Positions 43,993 to 54,593 of a stretch of 64,000 nt of DNA are shown here, in pieces (positions within the stretch are counted from its first letter, which is position 1; every line of letters starts with the position of its first letter). Made by a program: the position numbers and the translations under genes. Source of the stretch: Lachnospiraceae bacterium (GTDB taxonomy: Bacteria > Bacillota > Clostridia > Lachnospirales > Lachnospiraceae); assembly GCA_021442455.1 (NCBI GenBank), contig JABUSY010000040.1:1-64000 (forward strand), read 5' to 3'. The notes under the pieces were generated by a model. The model saw only the letters and a list, made by a program, of their open reading frames with translations. It ran no database searches and had not been told where the DNA came from.

Positions 43993-44352
43993 TTATTTCT
44001 TAGTATCTGTAATCTTATTGTCCTTCTTTGTCATCGCAGCTTCCGTTTCTAACTTCTGCACCTGAGCAATCGCTATCTTTTTCATGGGGATTCTACAATT
44101 TTTGTTATTCCCAAATTCTACAATTACATCTTCTTCCGTTATATCAATCACAACACCATAAAAACCGTTGTTCGTCACAACAAAATCGCCAATTTTCAGA
44201 GCGGAAAGCATAATCTGTATTCTTTTTTGTTCTTTCTTTTGCGGACGGATCATCATAAAATACATTAAGGCGATCAACGTCACCATCAAAAAAATCATAC
44301 TCATAGAACTCAGTCCACCGCTAATGATAGCTGTACTACTTGCAAAAATCAT
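43993..44352 (-). CDS. yajC: Preprotein translocase subunit YajC
   Basis: A 119-residue YajC, an accessory membrane protein of the Sec translocon. One transmembrane helix, MSMIFLMVTLIALMYFMMI, is followed by the hallmark RPQKKEQKRIQ and a small soluble domain with LKIGDFVVTNNGFYGVVI. An ATG with AGGAGG upstream gives the start. In relatives it often follows tgt; here the upstream DNA is noncoding. The spacer to leuB (43716-43992) shows no gene. Confidence 0.9.
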   Translation of the reverse strand: MIFASSTAIISGGLSSMSMIFLMVTLIALMYFMMIRPQKKEQKRIQIMLSALKIGDFVVTNNGFYGVVIDITEEDVIVEFGNNKNCRIPMKKIAIAQVQKLETEAAMTKKDNKITDTKK

Positions 44353-45939
44353 TACTATTTAATCCTCCTAAAATACACTATTACACTCTTCTATAACTAC
44401 TACTCCATAATACACAATTCAGCGTTAATGAACAAGGAGTTTTTGTATTTATATCTGCGTCAGAAAGCACTTTTTGAAATTATTCCATCTGGATTTACTT
44501 TTTAAACTTTCCCTTCATCCAGATCCTACCGTATCTCTGCCATCATTGGTACTGCAAAAGATAGATTATTAAACACACAAAGCTGCATAGTATTTTCTTT
44601 CCCATTTCCAGCATAGGTGAAATACACGTTCCTCGGTATCAGCGAAAAACCCAACAGGATCACCCGTCTTCAAGGCTTGTCCTCCAAATTCGTATCTCGC
44701 ATTTAAAAGATTCCAACTTGCTGTGCCTTTCTGTATGCCATGATAGTTATTTCTGCTGCGATAAAAACATTTCAAAAAATCAACTCCTCACTTTACATCT
44801 TTTTATATTGGAATCCCCACACTCATCAGGAAGAGCAGTATATTCTTCAGCAAAAACACACTATCTTTTTCAGAATTCATAGATTTTCCTTACCATCAGA
44901 CCTCCTATCATAAACCCTATTAACTCACTATTTTACTTCGTATAACGACCCACTATATTCGGATAAATCACTCCTTGATTGATTCCAAGCTGCATCTGAC
45001 TGTGTTTATGATAGTCTTTCTTTAGATGCAGCTTCTCCATTTTAACACATTATCCACCCAGCCGCCCAATCTACTAAATTCTAAATATTATTATGTCTGC
45101 TCACCATAAACTGGAAGGGCCAATCATCAAATACCATCAACATTACAAGTCTAGAAACTAGATTTGACTGAATCGACATATTCTATAAGATGTAAGAAAG
45201 GCCGGCTTCTTTTTTTGAAAAATTGCTAGCAAAATACCTGGAATCTACTAGAATCTGTGAAAATTTACTCATTTTATACCATAAACTTATACATGCCTCA
45301 TAGCTTCTAAACCATAGCTTCTAAACCACTTCATTTTCCCATGCGAAGACACATCAAGATGTGCAAGTGTTCGATAGCTCAACCCACATGACTATACACT
45401 TCAGAGCCTTTATACATAGCTACAGCTTCCATGAATCGTTGCAGTCGATCTCCTAATTCATCAAGAAAGATCAGCATGAAAATCATTCTGTGAACCGTTT
45501 CAAAATTTTTCCGTTTCGCTCTGCTATCCATTTAAATACAACCAATTGCTCGTTTGTTCAGCATCCATATTTACTTCAAATCACTTTTATAAAAGCAATA
45601 GGCATGTTTTTATTTTAAATTTTTTGGTATCAAGGGATACCCAAAAGGTGCAATGGTTCTTGTTAGAGTAACAAATGATAGCCTTATTAGATTACGATAT
45701 TAAAAAGCAAGACTGCTACCAATAGACCGCAATTCACAAAAAATTACTGTTTTTTATCATACTGATGGCAAAACTTTTTTCTAGTTTTTTTCCCTTAAAA
45801 AAATATTGAAAACTGCTTAACAGAAATTCAGGCTAAATTCTTCCAGAACACTGTTTTTATTTCTCAGCATCCCCCTTTTATTCTTTCGTCTAGGTATCCA
45901 AGCTCTTATCATTAAAGGTGTTAATTTTACTAATTATAT
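44353..45939. other. 1.6 kb gap between the divergent yajC and activase genes
   Basis: No intact gene. A 68-codon minus-strand frame at 44569-44775 reads NYHGIQKGTASWNLLNARYE and GDPVGFFADTEERVFHLCWK, which looks like part of a lost protein of unknown family. A second short open piece near 44943-45050 reads MEKLHLKKDYHKHSQMQLGI. No tgt remnant was identified. Confidence 0.35.
45299..45326. repeat. Two-copy tandem repeat CATAGCTTCTAAAC
   Basis: The 14-base unit CATAGCTTCTAAAC occurs twice with no spacer at 45299-45312 and 45313-45326 in noncoding DNA. It probably arose by slippage or local duplication. Confidence 0.9.
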
Positions 45940-45968
45940 TTGTATTTGTTCGAATTTTATCGTATAAT
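45940..45968 (+). promoter_or_regulatory. Promoter of the activase gene
   Basis: TTGTAT (45940-45945) and a perfect TATAAT (45963-45968) are 17 bases apart, about 36 bases before the start codon at 46005. AGGAGA at 45988-45993 is the ribosome binding site, 11 bases from the ATG. This is the only clear plus-strand promoter and gene pair in the window. Confidence 0.65.
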
Positions 45969-46004
45969 TTTATAGTAGTGACAGATTAGGAGAAGTTAAG
46001 ATTA

Positions 46005-49000
46005 ATGAACAATAAAATATATACTTTAGGAATCGATATTGGTTCCACTACAGTTAAAATAGTCATAATGGACGAAAAAATGAATCTCCGTTTTTCAGAT
46101 TACGAAAGGCATTTTTCCAATATCCAAAAGGCGCTCGCTTCACTTCTCGATAAATCCTATCAGAAAGTGGGAGAAATGTGCCTAAAACCAGTCATTACCG
46201 GAAGTGGAGGCCTGAAGCTAGCCAAGCATCTAGAAATTCCATTTGTACAAGAGGTAATTGCGGTTTCCACAGCGCTGCAGCACTATGCGCCTCAAACAGA
46301 TGTTGCGATTGAGCTAGGCGGCGAGGACGCCAAAATTATCTATTTTGAAAACGGTAACATTGAACAACGCATGAACGGGATCTGTGCTGGCGGTACAGGT
46401 TCCTTTATCGACCAGATGTCTTCTCTTCTGCAAACAGATCCCATCGGTCTCAACGAATATGCGAAAGACTATAAAGCAATTTATCCCATTGCTGCACGCT
46501 GCGGCGTTTTTGCTAAAACTGATATACAACCTCTGATCAATGACGGGGCTACCAAGGCAGACCTTGCAGTCTCTATTTTTCAGGCAGTTCTGAATCAGAC
46601 GATTTCCGGCCTGGCATGCGGTAAGCCTATTCGTGGACACATTGCCTTCCTAGGAGGCCCATTTCACTTCCTTTCTGAATTACGTACAGCCTTCATTCGA
46701 ACTCTGAAGCTAGATAATGAACATAGCATAGTGCCCGAAAATTCTCATCTCTTCGCGGCTATCGGATCGGCCATGAATGCTGCCAAAAGCTCCCACATAT
46801 CTCTGAAAAAATTAAAACAATCTTTAAAATCCAAGGTTAATCTGGACTGTGAAGTCACGCGTATGGAACCGCTATTCGCTACTCAAGAGGAATATACTTC
46901 TTTCTTGGAACGTCAAAGTGTTAACAATGTGACAACAGCAGATTTTTCCTCCTATAAAGGAAATTGCTATCTTGGCATTGACGCAGGCTCCACAACGACT
47001 AAGGCTGCCGTAGTGGGTGAGGACGGTTCTCTGCTGTACTCCTTCTACAGCAATAACCAAGGCAGCCCTCTGACCACATCTATCCAAGCTATCCAGGAAA
47101 TTTATCAGTTAATGCCAAACTCCGCCCATATCGCCTATTCCTGTTCCACCGGCTACGGTGAAAATCTCATAAAGGCTGCTTTAATGCTAGATGAGGGGGA
47201 AGTGGAAACAATCGCACACTATACAGCAGCGGCTTTTTTCGATCCGTCGGTAGATTGTATCCTGGATATCGGCGGCCAAGATATGAAGTGTATGAAAATC
47301 AAAAATTGTTCGATTGAAAATGTTCTTCTCAATGAGGCTTGCTCCTCCGGCTGTGGTTCTTTCATAGAGAATTTTGCCCAATCCCTAAATTACAGCGTGC
47401 AGTACTTTGCTAGAGAGGCTCTTTTTGCCGAACATCCTATCGACCTCGGCACACGCTGTACTGTATTCATGAACTCCAAAGTGAAGCAGGCACAAAAAGA
47501 AGGCAGCACCATAGCTGATATTTCCGCCGGATTAGCCTATTCTGTGATAAAAAACGCCCTTTATAAGGTAATCAAGATATCCAACGCTTCTGAGCTAGGA
47601 AAACACATCGTCGTGCAGGGAGGCACATTTTATAATGATGCAGTGCTGAGAAGTTTTGAACGAATCTCCGAATGCAACGCAATCCGACCAAACATTGCCG
47701 GAATCATGGGCGCTTTCGGAGCTGCCCTAATTGCCCGTGAACGGTATGAAGGTAAGAAAAGTTCTATGCTCTCCATTGAAAGAATAAATACTTTGGAATA
47801 TTCTACGCAGATGATCAACTGCAAAGGCTGCATAAATAGCTGCCGTTTAACCATCAACCGTTTTTCCGGAAACCGCCAGTACATTAGCGGAAATCGCTGT
47901 GAACATGGAACTGGGGAAAAAAAGAATGCAAATCACATCCCGAATCTATTTGAGTATAAATACAAGCAACTGTTTGACTATACCCCTCTTTCTGAAAATG
48001 AAGCTTTTCGCGGTAAGGTGGGCATCCCACGAGTTCTGAATCTCTTTGAAAACTATCCGCTATGGTTTACTTTTTTTACTCAACTAAATTACCAAGTTGT
48101 CCTCTCTCCCACTTCTACCAGAGAAATTTACGAACTTGGCATTGAATCCATTCCCAGCGAATCCGAATGCTATCCTGCTAAACTCGCCCACGGACACGTA
48201 ACCTGGCTCTTGCGTCAGGGTTTAAAATATATATTCTATCCCTGTATTCCCTATGAGCGAAACGAATTTGACGGGGCCGTCAACCATTATAACTGTCCCA
48301 TTGTAACCTCCTATGCGGAAAACATTAAAAATAATGTGGATGAGCTAAATGATTCTTCTATCACTTTCCATAACCCATTCCTAGCTCTAACCAACGAAAC
48401 TGTTTTGGCAGACGAGCTGGTGAAAAATTTCCCTCAGATCCCCGAAAAGGAAATTCGCATGGCCTGCCACGCTGGCTGGAATGAGATGCTACAGATACGT
48501 GAAAGCATCAAACGAAAAGGCGAAGAGACCCTGAAATGGATGGAAGAGACCAGACACCGCGGAGTTATACTTGCAGGCCGTCCTTATCACATCGATCCGG
48601 AAATCCATCACGGCATTCCAGATATGATTAATTCCTACAACATTGCAGTATTAACAGAAGATTCTGTTTCCCATCTGGCTCCTTTAGAACGGCCGTTACG
48701 CGTCAATGACCAATGGATGTACCATACCCGGCTATATGCAGCCGCCAATTATGCAAAAACCAGGGAAGATCTATCCCTGATTCAACTGAACTCCTTTGGA
48801 TGCGGTCTTGATGCCATCACCACCGACCAGGTATATGAAATTTTGAGCAAAAATAATAAAATCTATACATGTTTGAAAATCGACGAAGTCAACAATTTGG
48901 GAGCTGCCCGAATTCGTGTTCGTTCGCTTCTAGCAGCGCTCCGCACCAGGAAGGAGAATTCAAAACAGCAGACCATCAAACCAACCTCTATCAAAAAAAT

Positions 49001-50237
49001 GTTATTTACGCCAGATATGCGTAAAAATTACACGATCCTCTGCCCACAAATGTCACCAATCCATTTCGAATTGATTCAATCCGCCTTTAACACTGGCGGC
49101 TATACACTAGAAATTCTTTCAAATGATAATAAAGAGGCGGTAGATATAGGCCTGAAGTATGTAAACAATGATGCCTGTTATCCCGCCTTGATAGTGGTCG
49201 GACAGATCATGCAGGCTCTGCTATCCAACAAGTACGACTTACATAAAACCGCAGTTATCATGTCTCAGACTGGTGGTGGATGCCGGGCATCCAATTATAT
49301 CGGATTTATACGAAGGGCACTGAAGAAAGCAAATATGAGCTACATTCCGATCATCTCTCTGAACCTGAATGGATTTAAAAGCAACCCTAGCTTCAAGATC
49401 ACAACGAAACTGGCTATTCGTGTGATCTATGCGGTAGTATTCGGAGATATACTGATGAAATGTATCTACAGGATGCGTCCATATGAGAAAGTGAAAAGTT
49501 CAGTCAATCGCCTACATCAGAAATGGAAAAAAATATGCATAGATTTTCTCTGTAACTCTAAACTATCTCACAAAAAATATAAACAAATCTGTAAGATCAT
49601 GATTCGAGATTTTGATCGTCTACCTATCACCGATGAGATAAAACCCAAAATAGGCATTGTAGGGGAGATTCTTCTAAAATTTCTTCCCTCTGCCAATAAT
49701 CACCTTGCAGAACTGTTAGAAAAAGAAGGTGCTGAAGCTGTCTTCCCGGATCTAATTGATTTTTTTATGTACAATTTCTACAACGCTACCTTCAAAGAAA
49801 AACACCTTGGTGGCAAAAAATCCACCTCCATCCTTTGTACTCTTGGAATAAAAGCAATTGAATGGTTAAGAAGTGCGGCCTCCAAAGAATTTGCAAAGAG
49901 CGTCCACTTCATACCACCAACCAGCATTGAAGATCTAGCAAAATACACGACTCCCATTGTCTCCATCGGAAATCAAACTGGAGAAGGATGGTTCTTGACA
50001 GGAGAAATGATAGAGCTGATAAACGGACACACAGAAAATATTATATGCGTTCAGCCTTTTGGATGCCTTCCAAATCATATCGTAGGAAAAGGCGTTATCA
50101 AAGCCATTCGAAAAAAATATCAAAAAGCTAATATTATAGCCATTGATTACGATCCCGGAGCATCCGAAGTAAATCAGCTAAACAGAATTAAATTGATGCT
50201 TGCGACAGCTAACAAAAATCTTGAATCCGAAACATAA
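46005..50237 (+). CDS. Giant BadF/BcrA-type acyl-CoA dehydratase activase-like protein
   Basis: A 1410-residue protein of the ATPase family that activates 2-hydroxyacyl-CoA dehydratases by ATP-driven electron transfer from a 4Fe-4S cluster. It has two actin-like BadF/BcrA modules. The first (residues about 6-265) starts LGIDIGSTTVKIVIMDEK, with cysteines in NGICAGGTGSFIDQM (about 125) and ARCGVFAK (about 165). The second (about 321-575) starts LGIDAGSTTTKAAVV, with cysteines in NEACSSGCGSFIENF (about 443) and TRCTVFMNSK (about 483). Then come a cysteine cluster, CKGCINSCR (about 605), a DUF2229-like region with SESECYPAKLAHGH, and a dehydratase-subunit-like C-terminal part with DACYPALIVVGQ and TGGGCRASNY. 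Such fused proteins are common in Clostridia; the physiological reaction is not established. It is intact with no decay and stands alone. Confidence 0.85.
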   Translation: MNNKIYTLGIDIGSTTVKIVIMDEKMNLRFSDYERHFSNIQKALASLLDKSYQKVGEMCLKPVITGSGGLKLAKHLEIPFVQEVIAVSTALQHYAPQTDVAIELGGEDAKIIYFENGNIEQRMNGICAGGTGSFIDQMSSLLQTDPIGLNEYAKDYKAIYPIAARCGVFAKTDIQPLINDGATKADLAVSIFQAVLNQTISGLACGKPIRGHIAFLGGPFHFLSELRTAFIRTLKLDNEHSIVPENSHLFAAIGSAMNAAKSSHISLKKLKQSLKSKVNLDCEVTRMEPLFATQEEYTSFLERQSVNNVTTADFSSYKGNCYLGIDAGSTTTKAAVVGEDGSLLYSFYSNNQGSPLTTSIQAIQEIYQLMPNSAHIAYSCSTGYGENLIKAALMLDEGEVETIAHYTAAAFFDPSVDCILDIGGQDMKCMKIKNCSIENVLLNEACSSGCGSFIENFAQSLNYSVQYFAREALFAEHPIDLGTRCTVFMNSKVKQAQKEGSTIADISAGLAYSVIKNALYKVIKISNASELGKHIVVQGGTFYNDAVLRSFERISECNAIRPNIAGIMGAFGAALIARERYEGKKSSMLSIERINTLEYSTQMINCKGCINSCRLTINRFSGNRQYISGNRCEHGTGEKKNANHIPNLFEYKYKQLFDYTPLSENEAFRGKVGIPRVLNLFENYPLWFTFFTQLNYQVVLSPTSTREIYELGIESIPSESECYPAKLAHGHVTWLLRQGLKYIFYPCIPYERNEFDGAVNHYNCPIVTSYAENIKNNVDELNDSSITFHNPFLALTNETVLADELVKNFPQIPEKEIRMACHAGWNEMLQIRESIKRKGEETLKWMEETRHRGVILAGRPYHIDPEIHHGIPDMINSYNIAVLTEDSVSHLAPLERPLRVNDQWMYHTRLYAAANYAKTREDLSLIQLNSFGCGLDAITTDQVYEILSKNNKIYTCLKIDEVNNLGAARIRVRSLLAALRTRKENSKQQTIKPTSIKKMLFTPDMRKNYTILCPQMSPIHFELIQSAFNTGGYTLEILSNDNKEAVDIGLKYVNNDACYPALIVVGQIMQALLSNKYDLHKTAVIMSQTGGGCRASNYIGFIRRALKKANMSYIPIISLNLNGFKSNPSFKITTKLAIRVIYAVVFGDILMKCIYRMRPYEKVKSSVNRLHQKWKKICIDFLCNSKLSHKKYKQICKIMIRDFDRLPITDEIKPKIGIVGEILLKFLPSANNHLAELLEKEGAEAVFPDLIDFFMYNFYNATFKEKHLGGKKSTSILCTLGIKAIEWLRSAASKEFAKSVHFIPPTSIEDLAKYTTPIVSIGNQTGEGWFLTGEMIELINGHTENIICVQPFGCLPNHIVGKGVIKAIRKKYQKANIIAIDYDPGASEVNQLNRIKLMLATANKNLESET

Positions 50238-51508
50238 CTACATTTTCCATAGAAAATGCCCTGTGAGTAAAATATACAGTAATCGTGATAACTTCGCTTG
50301 TAAAATATTTTGTATGGTCGTTTTCTATACTCGCTTATTAAAGTATAACAAAAGCACCAACATCATGCTATCTGCCACAAATAAAATGCCGATCAGCTCA
50401 TCCTTCGTAAACAAACATACACAAATCTCTGTAAAAATGCCACAAAACATAGATAATTTGTAACATAATCTATCATACTGTTTCCAAAAATATCCATCGC
50501 CACAGGGAACATTACAACAAAAAAAACAACAGCATAAATTTTTACCTATCCGGCAGTTTTTGGATAGGTAAAAATTTATGCTTTATCAGTCAACAATGAT
50601 TCCATACTCTACCAATCCCCTTAATGGTATTTCCTCCTAAAGCCATATATAAAGACAAAATCAGCCGTTAGAAAACGACTAGCCATCACCAAAAGGACCC
50701 AAACAACATCTCTGACTCAGAGACCAAAGAACCCATGCTACATTTCATTGTAACTATTCTTTGAGATTTCAATATAGCATCTTACCTCAAAACTATCAAA
50801 AGCATTTTCTTTATTCTTAATCATGTGGATACATAACTCTTTTTCTTTTTTCATCTCCTCTTACCCTTTAATATAAAACATAAATCTTATTTACAGTCCA
50901 ACATAGAAAAGATTATTCTTAGGTATTGCTTTTCGTCTGAAAATTCACTCTCCCGCTTTAACGGTCTCTTTACTTTCAAGGGAACAACGTCACTACCGTT
51001 TTTTTGAAGTTTCCAAAAGATCTCCCATTTATGTACGTAATATATATATATTTGATACAAAAAACTGATACAGCTTTATCGTATTGTTGTACAACATCAC
51101 CAACACTACTCAATCAAAAAGTCAAACCATCAGTCACATCTTTGGCAGTCTCATCTCATTAAGAAATTGTTCTGTCCCTCTTCACTTAGAGGAGGTTCTT
51201 TTAAAAAATCTCCCTAGCTGACTCTGAGAGAGATATCCAAGTAATCAAGGCACAATTTTCATTATATCGCTGTTTTCTGTAATCTTTCATATCTGCTCAC
51301 AAAATCTCACGCCAACTAAATCGTATGCTTATCCGTTCAAAGAGAAATTTTCATCTCACCAGCGCTGCTAAAATCGATTCGATAAGAAAGATATTTCTTA
51401 TATCTTTTTCTTGAAAACATTTTAAACCTTTTTTCATACGATTATCTCCATATTGGCAATCCATTTTAACAATAGCAGCATGTCCTGAAATGCCAATGAT
51501 ATTTAACG
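50238..51508. other. 1.3 kb gap after the activase gene
   Basis: No intact gene. It lies between the convergent ends of the activase gene and murJ, so a bidirectional terminator region is expected. The 21-base inverted repeat listed separately is the only structure seen. Confidence 0.4.
50531..50582. repeat. Perfect 21-base inverted repeat with 10-base loop
   Basis: The left arm (50531-50551) begins AGCATAAATTTTTACC and ends CTATCC; the right arm (50562-50582) is its exact reverse complement, around the loop GGCAGTTTTT. On the minus strand the hairpin is followed by GTTGTTTTTTTTG, so it could terminate transcription from the murJ side about 0.9 kb upstream. On the plus strand no T-run follows. 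It lies 294 bases after the activase gene. Confidence 0.85.
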
Positions 51509-53092
51509 TTATACTGCTATCATGCTCAGCATTTTATCTACTTTAGTTTTCGATACATTCACATACAAAACCAGGTAAACTAACACGCCAATCAACACGG
51601 AAATGACCAGGGAAACCAACGACCACCTTATCAAATAAAATAGCCCATAATACACGAATGCGACCACCACTCCCATCAGTACCGACGCTACCAACGGCTC
51701 CATATACGTCTTCCTCAGAGCGTTCCGGTAGTTAAGATATTTTCTCAAAGCAATCTCGTTCATCACACAATACAACACTGAAAAAAGAATATTCGCCAGC
51801 ATCACTACATAGATATCCATCTGCGGAAATATGAAAAGCAGAAATGTAAGCACTATCAGATTTACCAATAGAGAAAAGCCTGCATTAATCAGGACCACTT
51901 TCTGTTTTCCTATAGACTGCAAAACGCTTCCGGTAATGCTAGCTAATATGATAAAAATCACATGAAAAGCGCCTGACATCAGAAGCCTTGAAGCTAGGAC
52001 CGTCGCTGACGGAAATAACACGCTCATAATCGGAAAAGCAAGAACCGTTAATCCAACAGTTACGGGAATGCAGATAAACATAATCAGACGAATACTCTGA
52101 TTGATCTTCTTGTTAGCTTCCTTTAAGCTACCAATAGCATAAAGAGAGGAGATCTCAGGTATTAGAGCAGAGGCACTGGCAGATGCCATCGCCAATGGAA
52201 TATTAATGATCGGAAGATAGTAATTGCTGAATTCTCCATAAGTAGCTGAAATACTGTCCGCCATGATTCCCTGCGTCCTCTGGATACTGGAATATATATA
52301 GCTGTCTAGATAACTGCTTCCATTATTGAGAAACGTTGTAAAAATCATGGGAGTCACCATAAAAAAAATAATTTGAAACATTTTTCCATAGCTCTCCTCT
52401 CTTCTATGCCTATCCCTTAGCATTTGCCTTAAGAATAGCGGACGGTTGCAAAAGAATACGAACAGCATAAATAAAAGCCCCATCAGAACACCCGCGCCTG
52501 TTCCTATCGTAGCACCTATGGCTCCATAAACAGCGACGTCTAGTCCTCCTGTAGGCGCCAAATTCTTAATCAAAATCCAGGCTGCCAATACGCTAACAAT
52601 CGCGTTGACAATCTGCTCCGCTATCTGCGAAATTGAGGTAGGAATCATCGTATGGTGAGCCTGAATATAACCCCGAAACACACCCAGTATTGCGGAAAAG
52701 AAAATCGTAGGCGCCAGAGCTTGCAAAGCGGGCAAGGCATTCTTTTGATTCGCTGGCAGTAGAATGCCTCCGCCAAAGAAGGCAACAAGCGCTGTGACGC
52801 CACCTACAAAGACCGTATACAGCAAAGCCCCTTTAAAAAACTTATACGCATTTTTATATTGTTGCAGCGTTAACCATTCCGACACGATCTTGGAAACAGC
52901 TATGGGAATACTGTAGGAGGATATCAGCAGAAGAAGCGAATACAAGTTGCTAGCATATCCATAATAGCCAAGTCCTACGGACCCAAGCACCCTTCCTAGC
53001 GGACGACGGTATATCAATCCGATAATTTTTGAAATGATTGACGCAACCATCAGAATTGATACATTTTTTATCAGTGTATTCTGTTTTGACAT
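51509..53092 (-). CDS. MurJ/SpoVB-family polysaccharide (lipid II) flippase
   Basis: A 527-residue polytopic membrane protein of the MOP/MATE superfamily, with about 14 hydrophobic segments. The N-terminus, LIKNVSILMVASIISKIIGL followed by YRRPLGRVLG, and the later SISQIAEQIVNAIVSVLAAW and IPEISSLYAIG match the YtgP/SpoVB/MurJ branch. These flip lipid-linked cell-wall precursors across the membrane. YtgP-type MurJ (vegetative) is as likely as SpoVB (sporulation); sequence alone does not decide. It is read directly after ung and ends before a long gap. Confidence 0.85.
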   Translation of the reverse strand: MSKQNTLIKNVSILMVASIISKIIGLIYRRPLGRVLGSVGLGYYGYASNLYSLLLLISSYSIPIAVSKIVSEWLTLQQYKNAYKFFKGALLYTVFVGGVTALVAFFGGGILLPANQKNALPALQALAPTIFFSAILGVFRGYIQAHHTMIPTSISQIAEQIVNAIVSVLAAWILIKNLAPTGGLDVAVYGAIGATIGTGAGVLMGLLFMLFVFFCNRPLFLRQMLRDRHRREESYGKMFQIIFFMVTPMIFTTFLNNGSSYLDSYIYSSIQRTQGIMADSISATYGEFSNYYLPIINIPLAMASASASALIPEISSLYAIGSLKEANKKINQSIRLIMFICIPVTVGLTVLAFPIMSVLFPSATVLASRLLMSGAFHVIFIILASITGSVLQSIGKQKVVLINAGFSLLVNLIVLTFLLFIFPQMDIYVVMLANILFSVLYCVMNEIALRKYLNYRNALRKTYMEPLVASVLMGVVVAFVYYGLFYLIRWSLVSLVISVLIGVLVYLVLYVNVSKTKVDKMLSMIAV

Positions 53093-53129
53093 TCTCTATC
53101 TCCCTTGTCCAACAGATATTTTCGTATGC

Positions 53130-53804
53130 TTAAATATTCTCGATCTTCCAATGTACCGGTGTGATGCCATTTCTGACCAGATAGTTATTAGCCTTTGAAA
53201 AAGGCCTACTACCAAAAAATCCACGATAAGCAGACAGCGGGCTAGGATGCGGAGCCTCCAGAACCAAATGCTTAGGATTGTGAATCATCGATTTCTTCAT
53301 CTTGGCCGATTTACCCCAAAGTATGAAAACCATAGGACGGTCCTGCTTTTCCATCACTTGAATGGCAGCATTAGTGAATTCTTCCCAACCAATATCCCTG
53401 TGAGAATTTGGTTGATGGGCTCGGACTGTCAAAACCGTATTCAACAACATGACACCCTGTCTCGCCCATTTTTCTAAATATCCAATATGAGGAATAGAGC
53501 AGCTTAGATCATCTTCTAGTTCCTTGTAAATATTCATAAGGGACGGTGGAATTTCTACACCTGGCTTTACAGAAAAGCACAAACCATGCGCCTGCCCTTC
53601 TTCGTGATAGGGGTCTTGCCCCAAAATTACCACCTTTACCTGTTCCAGAGGAGTCAAGTGAAACGCATTGAAAATGTCATCAGCTGGTGGATAAATCCTA
53701 TTAGTTCGATATTCTTCACCTACAATAGTAAACAGCTTTCTATAATAAATTTTCTGAAACTCCTCCTTCAAAGCCTTTTTCCATTCCCCTACAATTGGAG
53801 GCAT
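53130..53804 (-). CDS. ung: Uracil-DNA glycosylase
   Basis: A family 1 uracil-DNA glycosylase that removes uracil from DNA arising by cytosine deamination. The water-activating loop is VVILGQDPYHEEGQAHGLCF, followed by GVMLLNTVLTVRAHQPNSH and the DNA-intercalation loop HPSPLSAYRGFFGSRPF with the catalytic His. The 224 residues are normal. It lies 25 bases after hisF on the same strand, and murJ follows 37 bases later, so hisH-hisF-ung-murJ may be one transcript. Retention matters because decaying, AT-drifting genomes often lose this gene. Confidence 0.95.
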   Translation of the reverse strand: MPPIVGEWKKALKEEFQKIYYRKLFTIVGEEYRTNRIYPPADDIFNAFHLTPLEQVKVVILGQDPYHEEGQAHGLCFSVKPGVEIPPSLMNIYKELEDDLSCSIPHIGYLEKWARQGVMLLNTVLTVRAHQPNSHRDIGWEEFTNAAIQVMEKQDRPMVFILWGKSAKMKKSMIHNPKHLVLEAPHPSPLSAYRGFFGSRPFSKANNYLVRNGITPVHWKIENI

Positions 53805-53829
53805 AGCCCTCTCTTCTCCTCTCTGTTCT

Positions 53830-54591
53830 TTAGATTCTTACGGATACTCCACGATCACGAAGGTATTCCTTTACTTCCCGTATCTCTAGTTCATGAAAAT
53901 GAAATAGGGATGCCGCCAAAACAGCATCTGCCTTTCCCTTTATCAAAGCTTCATAAAAATGCTTCAGCTTTCCAGCACCTCCTGAAGCAATCACAGGTAT
54001 CTTTACAGTTTCCGCGATCCTACGTGTAAGTTCAATATCATAGCCAGCTTTTGTTCCGTCTCTATCCATGCTTGTCAACAGAATTTCACCTGCACCCAGC
54101 TGCTCTACCTGCGCCGCCCATTCCACCGCATTTATGCCCATATCCACCCGTCCGCCGTTTTTATAAATATGCCAGCCACTTCCGTCACCCAAGTGTTTGG
54201 CGTCTATGGCAACCACCACACACTGACTACCGAATTTCAAAGCTGCTTCGCTGATCAAGCACGGATGATTTATTGCCGAAGAATTAATAGAAATTTTATC
54301 AGCTCCTTCCCGGAGCAGCATCTTGAAATCATCAACTGTTCGGATTCCTCCTCCCACTGTAAACGGTATAAACACGTTTTCAGAAACCCGGCGCACCATA
54401 TCTATCACTGTGTTCCGTTGATCACTGGAAGCTGTAATATCTAGAAAAATCACTTCATCCGCTCCGGCTCTGTCATAAGCCTTGGCAATTTCTACCGGAT
54501 CACCGGCATCCTGCAAATTTACAAAATTGACACCCTTTACCACCCGTCCAGCATCTACATCCAAACATGGAATAATCCTTTTTGTAAACAT
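53830..54591 (-). CDS. hisF: Imidazole glycerol phosphate synthase, cyclase subunit
   Basis: HisF forms the imidazole ring of histidine using ammonia delivered by HisH. It is a beta/alpha-barrel with the two catalytic aspartates in [16 protein letters not shown] and [15 protein letters not shown]. Phosphate-binding loops are [14 protein letters not shown] and [14 protein letters not shown] choose the ATG at 54591 (MFTKRI), seven bases after GGGAG; the ATG two codons earlier touches the hisH stop and has poor spacing. The product is 253 residues. It follows hisH closely. Confidence 0.93.
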   Translation of the reverse strand: MFTKRIIPCLDVDAGRVVKGVNFVNLQDAGDPVEIAKAYDRAGADEVIFLDITASSDQRNTVIDMVRRVSENVFIPFTVGGGIRTVDDFKMLLREGADKISINSSAINHPCLISEAALKFGSQCVVVAIDAKHLGDGSGWHIYKNGGRVDMGINAVEWAAQVEQLGAGEILLTSMDRDGTKAGYDIELTRRIAETVKIPVIASGGAGKLKHFYEALIKGKADAVLAASLFHFHELEIREVKEYLRDRGVSVRI

Positions 54592-54593
54592 CC

